Source of the DNA: Desulfobacteraceae bacterium | GTDB taxonomy: Bacteria; Desulfobacterota; DSM-4660; Desulfatiglandales; JALVMZ01 | NCBI GenBank assembly: GCA_027032655.1 | Contig: JALVMZ010000166.1 | Location: forward strand, 1-5,913 | DNA: 5,913 nucleotides | Direction of reading: 5' to 3' | In this document: positions 1 to 4,622 of the stretch, piece by piece | Position numbering within the stretch: position 1 is the first letter of the stretch | Layout: the number at the start of each line of letters is the position of its first letter | Made by a program: the position numbers and the translations under genes | Notes under the pieces: model-generated | Seen by the model: the letters and a program-made list of their open reading frames with translations, nothing else | Told to the model about the DNA's origin: nothing | Database searches by the model: none

Positions 1-113
1 AGCGTTCTACCTATCATTGGGATGTGAAGCCATAGCATCAATCCAAGCGGAACAATCAGCAACATGTAATATATGGCCAGATTATATATGTTAATATCAA
101 CAGCACCCATCAT
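1..113 (-). CDS. ABC transporter permease, N-terminal fragment (UPF0014/FetB-like)
   Basis: Only the first 37 residues lie in the window; the gene runs off the left edge. The reading starts MMGAVDINIYNLAIYY and continues into a hydrophobic stretch (about residues 11-31) that would be the first membrane helix. The start is 11 nt after the stop of the ABC ATPase gene, with a G-rich Shine-Dalgarno (GGGGGGA, about 118-124) a few bases upstream. ATG at 113 and ATG at 110 are both possible. The position after an ATPase and the short polar N-terminus followed by a helix fit permeases of the UPF0014 family (E. coli FetB/YbbM, implicated in iron export). With so little sequence, the family is an inference, and another small ABC permease is possible. 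Confidence 0.6.
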   Translation of the reverse strand, partial: MMGAVDINIYNLAIYYMLLIVPLGLMLWLHIPMIGRT

Positions 114-124
114 CTATCCCCCCA

Positions 125-775
125 TCAAGAAATGTGAATCTCCCTATCACCTATCTTTTGAAGTTCTCTATCGTGGGTTATCATTAAAACAGTAAGCTCT
201 GATGAGTATAACAATTCAGTAAAAACCCTTTTGCTCATCTCATCCAGTGCAGAGGTTGGCTCATCTAAAAGCAGTATGGGTCTTTGAAGCAGTAGCGCAG
301 ATACTATGGCAATTCGTTGTTTTTCGCCACCTGAGAGTGTGCTAACATCCTTATCAAGGAGCTCAAGCGGAAGTAGAAATTTATGAAACATATCAGGTAT
401 CATTTCAAGGTTTTTCTTGAGTCTTCTGTTAGCACGATAGGAAAATGGCATCTCAAGCCAGTTACGAACCGACCCGGAGCCAAGTTCAGGCTCCTGAGGC
501 ACATATCCCAGATATGTCCGTAAGTGCCATACTGTCTTTGGTGTTAACTGCTCGCCAAGGATATGGATAGTGCCTGATTCAGGCACTACAAATCCGAGAA
601 TGGTGCGAAGGATTGTGCTTTTACCAGCACCTGATGCACCTGTTATTACTACCTTTTCTCCCTTTTGAACCACCAAAGAAAATCCATTCAATACTGGCTT
701 CCTATTAAAGCGAACAATAACTTCTCTCATCTCAATAGATGCTGTATCTTTTTTTATCTCATATGTCTCCGTCAT
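125..775 (-). CDS. ABC transporter ATP-binding protein (FetA/YbbL-like)
   Basis: This 216-residue single-domain ABC ATPase would power its membrane partner from the cytoplasmic face. Seen in the protein: Walker A GASGAGKST (46-54), Q-loop glutamine in YVPQEPE (Q94), signature LSGGEKQR (147-154), Walker B PILLLDEP (167-173), D-loop SALD (175-178) and switch histidine in THD (H201). All catalytic elements are intact. The short length and the LLLDEPTSALDE stretch resemble FetA/YbbL, the ATPase of a putative iron exporter. The start at 775 is supported by GGAG with 7 nt spacing, which lies inside the end of the PadR gene; the two genes overlap by 17 bp, suggesting coupled translation. The permease follows after 11 nt. 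The substrate cannot be read from the sequence: iron export is the best guess, drug or lipid export an alternative. Confidence 0.92.
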   Translation of the reverse strand: MTETYEIKKDTASIEMREVIVRFNRKPVLNGFSLVVQKGEKVVITGASGAGKSTILRTILGFVVPESGTIHILGEQLTPKTVWHLRTYLGYVPQEPELGSGSVRNWLEMPFSYRANRRLKKNLEMIPDMFHKFLLPLELLDKDVSTLSGGEKQRIAIVSALLLQRPILLLDEPTSALDEMSKRVFTELLYSSELTVLMITHDRELQKIGDREIHIS

Positions 776-1091
776 CCTTAATCTCCAGCCACAACTCTTC
801 CACCCTCTGCTTTAAAAATTCCAGGACCTTTCTTCCCTTTGGGGTTAGATAATAACTCTTCCTTCCGCGGGGGCCTGCCTTGGGGTCAGATTCAGAGCGA
901 AGCCATCCACTCCTTTCCATGCGATGAAGGAGTGGATAAAGGGTGCCGGGGCTTAGCTCATATCCATGATGCCTCAGCTCCTGAAGCATCCACTGTCCCA
1001 CCACAGGTCCCTCATTTGCATGGTGGAGAATATGCACCTTCCAGAATCCAAGCAGTATCTCTCTGGTAATCTTTTTTAGCTCTGATTCCAT
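759..1091 (-). CDS. PadR-family transcriptional regulator
   Basis: A 110-residue winged-helix DNA-binding protein and the first gene of the minus-strand operon. The PadR hallmark is clear: the recognition helix LSPGTLYPLLHRME (46-59) followed by a wing with the basic loop GPRGRKSYYLT (73-83), then a C-terminal helix for dimerisation (about 84-105). The length is that of a PadR subfamily-1 protein with a minimal C-terminal arm. PadR repressors are commonly co-encoded with the ABC transporter they control and relieved by a small-molecule ligand, so this protein probably regulates its own operon. No convincing Shine-Dalgarno precedes the ATG; the bases just upstream are a tandem repeat that looks like an operator. 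A leaderless or weakly translated message is therefore possible. Its 3' end overlaps the ATPase gene by 17 bp. Confidence 0.93.
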   Translation of the reverse strand: MESELKKITREILLGFWKVHILHHANEGPVVGQWMLQELRHHGYELSPGTLYPLLHRMERSGWLRSESDPKAGPRGRKSYYLTPKGRKVLEFLKQRVEELWLEIKDDGDI

Positions 1092-1116
1092 ATCAATAAT
1101 CGTAATCGATAATCGT
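1091..1116. promoter_or_regulatory. Tandem 13-bp repeat, candidate PadR operator
   Basis: Two contiguous 13-bp copies, TATCAATAATCGT (1091-1103) and AATCGATAATCGT (1104-1116), agree at 11 of 13 positions. The second contains the palindrome ATCGAT (1105-1110). The block abuts the PadR start codon. PadR repressors often bind AT-rich sites with a central TCGA-type palindrome upstream of their own gene, so autoregulation is a reasonable inference. No strong -35/-10 pair for the minus strand could be assigned with confidence. Confidence 0.45.
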
Positions 1117-1171
1117 TATAAAATCAACAATTAATTTTTTCTTGCAATATTGATAAAAAGATTCCAACCTT

Positions 1172-1200
1172 TGTATTGACAATACACATATTTAGTGTGT
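1172..1200 (+). promoter_or_regulatory. Operator-like dyads with a -35 hexamer upstream of the antitoxin
   Basis: TGTATT-GAC-AATACA (1172-1186) is a perfect 6-bp inverted repeat. It overlaps a consensus -35 box TTGACA (1176-1181). A second dyad, ACACA (1184-1188) and TGTGT (1196-1200), overlaps it. No good -10 sits at 16-18 bp; TTGAAT (1202-1207) is at 20 bp. Paired dyads over the promoter are what an autoregulating ribbon-helix-helix antitoxin would bind. This is the inferred role. Confidence 0.5.
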
Positions 1201-1217
1201 TTTGAATACAGGAGGTT

Positions 1218-1445
1218 ATAAGCAAGAAAAGATTAAATATTACCATTCCAGAAGAACTGTATATGGAATTACAAAATGTGGCTAATAAGAGTAAATTCAT
1301 AGCGGATGCAATAAGAGAGAAGATCCAAAGACAGAATAAAAGAAGGCTGAATGAATTACTCATACAGGGATATAGGGCGACAAGAGAGGAAGATAAGAAA
1401 ATCAATGAGGAGTGGGAAAAGATTACCTTAGAGGAATGGAGATAG
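1218..1445 (+). CDS. Ribbon-helix-helix antitoxin (MazE/CopG-like), ATA in place of the start codon
   Basis: Read from 1218, the frame gives 75 residues beginning (M)SKKRLNITIPEEL, the classic ribbon-helix-helix opening: a basic tip, then the beta strand RLNITI that enters DNA, then two helices (about 14-45). The C-terminal part is charged and ends with INEEWEKITLEEWR, the toxin-binding type of tail. A perfect AGGAGG (1210-1215) lies just upstream. The codon at the expected start is ATA (1218-1220), and the frame contains no ATG, GTG or TTG between the upstream stop (1203) and ATG 1263. Starting at 1263 would remove the DNA-binding strand. The gene is therefore either started from the rare codon AUA or silenced by a G-to-A change at 1220. 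It is followed at once by a mazF remnant, so the second reading is preferred. Confidence 0.7.
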   Translation: MSKKRLNITIPEELYMELQNVANKSKFIADAIREKIQRQNKRRLNELLIQGYRATREEDKKINEEWEKITLEEWR

Positions 1446-1446
1446 G

Positions 1447-1690
1447 ATGTATTTCCCTAAGAGAGGTGAGATATGGTGGGTTTCCAATCACTTCAAAAAC
1501 AGAAAGGATATATCCTTTTGAAACCCTTATTTCCAAAGAGACGACAGGTCTTTTACATGATTCGAAGGCAAAATGTAACCAGATCAGAACCATAGATAAA
1601 AAAAGACTTGTTAAATTAATAGGAAGAATTCCAGAAGAAAAAATTAAACAGGTGGAAAGGGCAATCTTAATTCACCTTGGAATCATTTAA
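1447..1690 (+). pseudogene. mazF: mazF toxin remnant with internal deletion and frameshift
   Basis: MazF toxins are mRNA-cleaving endoribonucleases of about 110 residues. Two pieces of one remain here, in different frames. The start piece, ATG 1447 one base after the antitoxin stop and behind GGAG, reads MYFPKRGEIWWV, a typical MazF N-terminus. That frame then ends soon at a TGA. From about 1484 another frame continues as PITSKTERIYPFE and on through GLLHDSKAKCNQIRTIDK to IHLGII, matching the C-terminal two-thirds of MazF. Compared with the family, about 34 residues between WWV and PITS are missing, including the loop with the conserved catalytic arginine (the TRP segment). The junction lies near 1481-1486. 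The surviving threonine of PITS cannot act alone, so the product should be inactive. An open frame starting at GTG 1412 reads through the second piece but would have an unrelated N-terminus. Confidence 0.85.
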
Positions 1691-1733
1691 ATCTCTATCT
1701 TTTTTTCAACCTATATCTGGAATTACCTTATCT

Positions 1734-1806
1734 GTCATGCTGAGGGGCAAAGCCCCGAAGCATCTCATAGATACTTCGGGTGTCTTTCAGGCACCCTCAG
1801 GATGAC
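1734..1806. repeat. Composite palindromic repeat element (GTCATSCTGAG type)
   Basis: The ends are inverted: GTCATGCTGAG (1734-1744) and CTCAGGATGAC (1796-1806) pair at 10 of 11 positions. Inside are three consecutive hairpins: GGGGC-AAA-GCCCC (1744-1756), CCGAAG-C-ATCT with AGAT-A-CTTCGG (1755-1779), and GGGTG with CACCC (1778-1796). The whole 73 bp could fold as a three-armed cruciform. Similar dispersed elements are frequent between genes in Nitrospirota and Desulfobacterota genomes (general knowledge, not searched here). No T-run follows, so it is not a classic terminator. Confidence 0.75.
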
Positions 1807-1830
1807 GAATAGAGGATGACTCAGGATGAC
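1799..1830. repeat. Three direct copies of AGGATGAC at the end of the palindromic element
   Basis: AGGATGAC occurs at 1799-1806, 1813-1820 and 1823-1830. The third is part of a second full copy of the element's right end, CTCAGGATGAC (1820-1830). This looks like stepwise duplication of the terminus. The rest of the gap up to the next gene (1831-1955) is AT-rich and holds only the weak promoter listed separately. Confidence 0.7.
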
Positions 1831-1910
1831 AAACGGGGAATATGAATCATTTTCCCAAAGCTCTCAATTTGCTTACCTAAATATTTTCAAAGACAAACCA
1901 CTTTATATCA

Positions 1911-1939
1911 TAGACTTCAAAACGAATTTTGGTTATATA
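1911..1939 (+). promoter_or_regulatory. Weak candidate promoter for the DUF3786-purE unit
   Basis: TAGACT (1911-1916) and TATATA (1934-1939) are 17 bp apart and each match four of six consensus bases. Between them is a short palindrome CAAAA-CGAA-TTTTG (1918-1931). It is the best match in the gap, but any AT-rich gap offers such matches. Confidence 0.25.
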
Positions 1940-1969
1940 GATTGGAAACCATTTTAGGAAGGAGTGAAT

Positions 1970-2614
1970 ATGCCAAGGATAGATGATTATAAACAGGCCT
2001 TTGAAATAGCAAAGGCCGAGTTAAAGGACAGAAACCCTGACCTTGTTTCATCTTTTGCAGGCTGTGGTATTAACAGGGTTGGAGATAGGATTTACCTTAT
2101 TCTCAGATTCCTGAATCAGGAGATATCAATCTCATGGGGCGATTTTGAAATGAAAAAGACAACCGGAAAGGAAGAGCTATCCCTTCAGGAGCAGGTGTTA
2201 ATAATGCACTATCTCACGGGCGCATTCAAATCAAGTGGCTCACCCCCCACAGGTGAATGGATCAGCTTTAAGGAGATTCCCGATGGCAGGTTTTATATGG
2301 ATGCGTTTAACAGGAGGGCAAGAGATCCCATGCTCAAGGGCTTTGGAGAGGATCCAGAGCTTCTCCAGAGACTTGCCATTGAAAGATATAATGCATCTGG
2401 ATTTGACCAGGGGGATGTATCAGTTAAAGTGGAAGCCTTTCCACTGATATCTGTTGCCCTTGTGCTCTGGAGAGGGGACGATGAGTTCCCCCCTGATGGA
2501 AATATACTCTTTGACCGGAATATCATTGATATTCTCTCAGCAGAAGATACTGCATGGTTATCAGGGATGATAATCTATCCATTACTGGGAATGGCAAGAG
2601 GTACCCGTTCCTGA
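1970..2614 (+). CDS. DUF3786 domain protein
   Basis: A 214-residue soluble protein with no signal peptide or membrane segment. It fits the DUF3786 family, known mainly from anaerobic bacteria: an N-terminal segment MPRIDDYKQAFEIAK, a central region with SWGDFEM and LIMHYLTGA, the stretch EWISFKEIPDGRFYMDAF, and the C-terminal signature EFPPDGNILFDRNI followed by a helical ending. The function of the family is not established and no catalytic motif is obvious. ATG 1970 is chosen because GGAG (1961-1964) is 5 nt upstream; the GTG at 1964 overlaps that ribosome binding site. The gene ends 23 bp before purE, so the two are probably one transcription unit, which may be chance or may hint at a role in one-carbon or nucleotide metabolism. 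Confidence 0.85.
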   Translation: MPRIDDYKQAFEIAKAELKDRNPDLVSSFAGCGINRVGDRIYLILRFLNQEISISWGDFEMKKTTGKEELSLQEQVLIMHYLTGAFKSSGSPPTGEWISFKEIPDGRFYMDAFNRRARDPMLKGFGEDPELLQRLAIERYNASGFDQGDVSVKVEAFPLISVALVLWRGDDEFPPDGNILFDRNIIDILSAEDTAWLSGMIIYPLLGMARGTRS

Positions 2615-2637
2615 AAATACCACAATAAGGAGTTAAT

Positions 2638-3117
2638 ATGGAGGATATTAGACCCATAGTGGGAGTATTAATGGGAAGTAGTTCGGATAAGGATGTGATG
2701 AAGGGATGCACTGATGTGCTCCAGGAACTGGGGATTCCTTATGAAGTAAGGGTCCTTTCCGCCCACAGGACTCCTCATGAGACAATGGAATATGCAAAGA
2801 GTGCTGAGCAGAGGGGCATTGAGGTAATAATTGCAGGAGCAGGTTGGGCTGCACATCTTGCAGGTGTTATTGCCTCCCATACCACCATCCCTGTAATCGG
2901 TGTTCCCATTGATTCATCGCCACTCAAGGGAATTGATGCACTGCTTTCCACCTGCCAGATGCCACCCGGGATTCCTGTTGCCACAGTATCCATTGGAAAG
3001 GGTGGAGCAAAAAACGCAGGAATACTTGCAGGTCAGATACTATCCCTTAAATATCCAGAGATAAAGGCAAGGCTTCAAAAACAAAGAGAGGACATGAAAG
3101 CCAAGATATTAACATAA
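2638..3117 (+). CDS. purE: N5-carboxyaminoimidazole ribonucleotide mutase (PurE, class I)
   Basis: PurE converts N5-CAIR to 4-carboxy-AIR in de novo purine synthesis, in the cytoplasm, normally as an octamer. The protein is 159 residues, a normal length. Visible family motifs are MGSSSD (12-17) binding the phosphate, SAHRTP (41-46) with the catalytic histidine H43, and GAGWAAHLAG (67-76) with H73. The stretch PVIGVPIDSSPLKGIDALL (85-103) and KGGAKNAGILAGQIL (121-135) complete the fold. The usual GGAAHLPG is here GWAAHLAG, a variant also known in other bacterial class I enzymes. An AAGGAG (2627-2632) sits 5 nt before ATG. Class I PurE works with PurK, which is not in this window. No hairpin terminator is seen after the stop. 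Confidence 0.97.
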   Translation: MEDIRPIVGVLMGSSSDKDVMKGCTDVLQELGIPYEVRVLSAHRTPHETMEYAKSAEQRGIEVIIAGAGWAAHLAGVIASHTTIPVIGVPIDSSPLKGIDALLSTCQMPPGIPVATVSIGKGGAKNAGILAGQILSLKYPEIKARLQKQREDMKAKILT

Positions 3118-3192
3118 TGTCCAGTCCTTTAGTGTCTCAGTATAAGCCCTTTTTCCAATAATCTTCAAAATAACTAAATTAATTAATAATAT

Positions 3193-3211
3193 AATAATTT
3201 TTATAATTATT
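3193..3211. repeat. AT-only inverted repeat in the purE-cassette gap
   Basis: AATAATT-TTTAT-AATTATT is a perfect 7-bp inverted repeat made only of A and T. It lies in a very AT-rich stretch (about 3170-3215) and could be an UP-like or protein-binding element, or may simply reflect base composition. Confidence 0.35.
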
Positions 3212-3274
3212 TAACATTTATCTCTCTAACAACCCAATTTCCCTAATTTTTACTTGACATTCACCCAATAATAT

Positions 3275-3303
3275 TTTAAAAAAAATTATATTACCAATAT
3301 AAT
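3275..3303 (+). promoter_or_regulatory. Promoter in front of the cassette array (Pc-like)
   Basis: A perfect -10 box TATAAT (3298-3303) has TTTAAA (3275-3280; four of six) 17 bp upstream. Transcription would begin near 3310, almost at the cassette border (3314/3315), as a cassette promoter should. A consensus TTGACA at 3254-3259 can instead pair with TAAAAA (3277-3282) at 17 bp. The promoter lies outside cassette 1 and would drive whichever cassette is first. Confidence 0.5.
3285..3303. promoter_or_regulatory. Palindrome overlapping the -10 box, possible operator
   Basis: ATTATATT-ACC-AATATAAT has perfect 8-bp arms and a 3-bp centre. Its right arm contains the TATAAT -10 box, so a bound repressor would block the promoter. 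It could also be part of the recombination site region, as it ends 11 bp before the cassette border. Confidence 0.45.
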
Positions 3304-3344
3304 ATTATTAGTAGTTATGCTCATTATGCAAAAGGAGATATTCA

Positions 3345-3977
3345 ATGAGTTTATCTAAAGCCTACACAAAGGCATATGGTCAACTACCAGATTTTTTCTC
3401 AAAGATCAGGGAAGGTCAGGCTCCTGAAAGGTTTACTCAACAACTTTTAAAGGATTTAGGTTTTACCTCTTCTAACCATAGAGCTTTTATTCCAATACTA
3501 AAAGAATTAGGGTTTTTGTCCCCGGATGGAAAACCGACATCTCGATATCATGAATACAGGGATTACTCAAAGTCGAAGAAGGTTATGGCCGAAGCTTTGA
3601 AGGAAGCATATTCAGACATATTTTTAATTAATGCAAAACCAACAGATGCTGACAAGGAGATGGTTCAAGGAAAATTTAAAAGCTATCATAATGTTAGTGA
3701 TAATGTTGCCAAGTATATGATGAACACTTTTTATGCTTTACTTGGCCTTGCTGATTTGGATCATTTATCGGAATCAAAAATAAGCGTTGCAAAAAAGCAA
3801 GATGAGAATAAGGAGGCCGAAAAGATTTCTGTCTCCAAAACCGAAACTTTACCAACTCCTGCTATCAGCCATCCTAGTTTGCACTATAATATTCAGATAC
3901 ATTTACCAGCTACGAAAGACATAGAGGTTTACAATGCTATTTTTAAATCATTAAAGGAGCATCTCTTTGAAGTATAA
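3345..3977 (+). CDS. DUF5343 domain protein, candidate partner of the HEPN protein
   Basis: A 210-residue soluble protein. Residues about 8-135 fit DUF5343: YGQLPDFFSKIREG, then ERFTQQLLKDLGFTSSN, then IPILKELGFLSPDGKPTSRY, then YRDYSKSKKVMAEALKEAYSD, with a final helix near NVAKYMMNTFYALL. The repeated short helices and the GFTSSN...LGFLSPDGKPT turn suggest winged-helix-like folds. A low-complexity charged and proline-containing linker follows (about 140-177). It ends in a separate conserved-looking tail, LHYNIQIHLPATKD and AIFKSLKEHLF (179-208). AAAGGAG (3331-3337) is 7 nt before ATG. The stop overlaps the start of the HEPN gene by 11 bp, and both share one cassette. DUF5343 has no settled function. 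An antitoxin, sensor or DNA-binding role beside the HEPN protein is inference. Confidence 0.88.
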   Translation: MSLSKAYTKAYGQLPDFFSKIREGQAPERFTQQLLKDLGFTSSNHRAFIPILKELGFLSPDGKPTSRYHEYRDYSKSKKVMAEALKEAYSDIFLINAKPTDADKEMVQGKFKSYHNVSDNVAKYMMNTFYALLGLADLDHLSESKISVAKKQDENKEAEKISVSKTETLPTPAISHPSLHYNIQIHLPATKDIEVYNAIFKSLKEHLFEV

Positions 3978-4548
3978 AGATTTAAGAGATTTTCTATTTA
4001 GAGGTTTGATGTTTGAAGCTGAGGCAGGAACATTTCAGGCAGCAGGAATACAAATTGGGGCTGACCAACGAGATGCTGAAGAACAATTACTAACAGAAGC
4101 TATAGCTCCTTTTCCTGTTACTAGAAGAAATAATGCCTTAGAAATGGCTAGGCTTTATGCTGTTCTGCATTGTTTTGAGAATCAAATTAGAGATTTTATA
4201 CGTGAAACCCTTTCTGAGAAAGAAGGTCCTAATTGGATAGAAAATATTCCAGTGAAAATTAAAGAATTTGCAGAAAAAAGACAAGAAACGGCTTACAAAG
4301 ATTCGTGGCTAGAGGGAGAAAAAACGGATCTGTTGGGTTTTATAGATTTTGGGCATTTGGCTCAACTGATTATCAGCAAATGGGAGCACTTTGAAGATAT
4401 TATTCCCTCACAGCATTGGCTAAAACAGAGAATGGATGAGCTTGAAAAAGGAAGAAACTTCATAGCGCATAATAGGATGCTTTTGCCCAGCGAGTTCCAA
4501 AGAATGTACATGTATATTGCCGATTGGAATAGGGTTATTGGACTTTAA
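3967..4548 (+). CDS. Swt1-family HEPN protein, candidate ribonuclease toxin
   Basis: A 193-residue helical protein. Near the C-terminus, R163-N164-F165-I166-A167-H168 in EKGRNFIAHNR is the HEPN RX4H active-site motif with a polar residue after the arginine, as in metal-independent HEPN RNases. The preceding LARLYAVLHCFENQIRDFI-like helix (about 58-80) and the ending YIADWNRVIGL fit the Swt1-type HEPN domain. The rest is predicted helical, with no signal peptide. HEPN proteins of this kind cut RNA in toxin-antitoxin and abortive-infection systems; whether this one does is inferred. The start TTG 3967 is chosen because AAAGGAG (3953-3959) is 7 nt upstream, the same spacing as for the partner gene. 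It overlaps the end of that gene by 11 bp, which couples their translation and sets their ratio. The attC begins 2 bp after the stop. Confidence 0.88.
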   Translation: MKYKDLRDFLFRGLMFEAEAGTFQAAGIQIGADQRDAEEQLLTEAIAPFPVTRRNNALEMARLYAVLHCFENQIRDFIRETLSEKEGPNWIENIPVKIKEFAEKRQETAYKDSWLEGEKTDLLGFIDFGHLAQLIISKWEHFEDIIPSQHWLKQRMDELEKGRNFIAHNRMLLPSEFQRMYMYIADWNRVIGL

Positions 4549-4549
4549 T

Positions 4550-4622
4550 GCATAACAATTGGGTGCACTTGACCGCTGTTCCGCTGACGCTCCACAGCGA
4601 CAAGTGACCCATGACGTTAGGC
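4550..4622 (+). other. attC recombination site 1
   Basis: The outer cores are GCATAAC (4550-4556) and GTTAGGC (4616-4622, the GTTRRRY core). The inner arms GGGTGCACTTGACCGCTGT (4561-4579) and ACAGCGACAAGTGACCC (4594-4610) pair over nearly their whole length. One strand has an unpaired G (4565) and an extra base near ACCG, the extrahelical bases expected in a folded attC. The loop is 14 nt. This architecture is specific to integron cassette sites. Confidence 0.92.

Larger units (their letters stand above)
3315..4616 (+). mobile_element. Integron gene cassette 1 (DUF5343 + HEPN, with its attC)
   Basis: A circularised cassette's attC has an outer core complementary to the first bases of the same cassette. 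The core GCATAAC at 4550-4556 is the exact reverse complement of GTTATGC at 3314-3320, placing the left crossover at G3314/T3315. The right crossover is at G4616/T4617 in the attC core GTTAGGC. The cassette is 1302 bp and holds two genes, whereas most cassettes hold one. No complete attC precedes it, so the left border should be attI-like or a secondary site. Confidence 0.75.

Noticed and set aside
1124..1405. A 93-residue minus-strand open frame rich in Leu, Ile and Ser, looking like a membrane protein
   Set aside because: It lies antisense over the ribbon-helix-helix antitoxin and its promoter. Its hydrophobicity is the complement of a Lys/Glu-rich gene.
1412..1690. A 92-residue plus-strand frame starting at GTG
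   Set aside because: Its first 24 residues are an out-of-frame reading of the antitoxin end and the mazF start. Only the portion from about 1484 is genuine MazF sequence, so it is treated as part of the pseudogene.
1734..1806. Rho-independent terminator after the mazF remnant
   Set aside because: There are strong hairpins but no T-run follows any of them, and the symmetrical ends mark a dispersed repeat.
1799..1830. CRISPR-like array from the repeated AGGATGAC
   Set aside because: The repeats are 8-11 bp with gaps of 2-6 bp, far too short for repeat and spacer units.
2293..2526. Minus-strand open frame over the DUF3786 gene
   Set aside because: Shadow of a well-supported gene on the other strand, with no ribosome binding site or recognisable family.
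2648..2993. Three overlapping minus-strand open frames over purE
   Set aside because: purE is unambiguous on the plus strand. These are antisense shadows.
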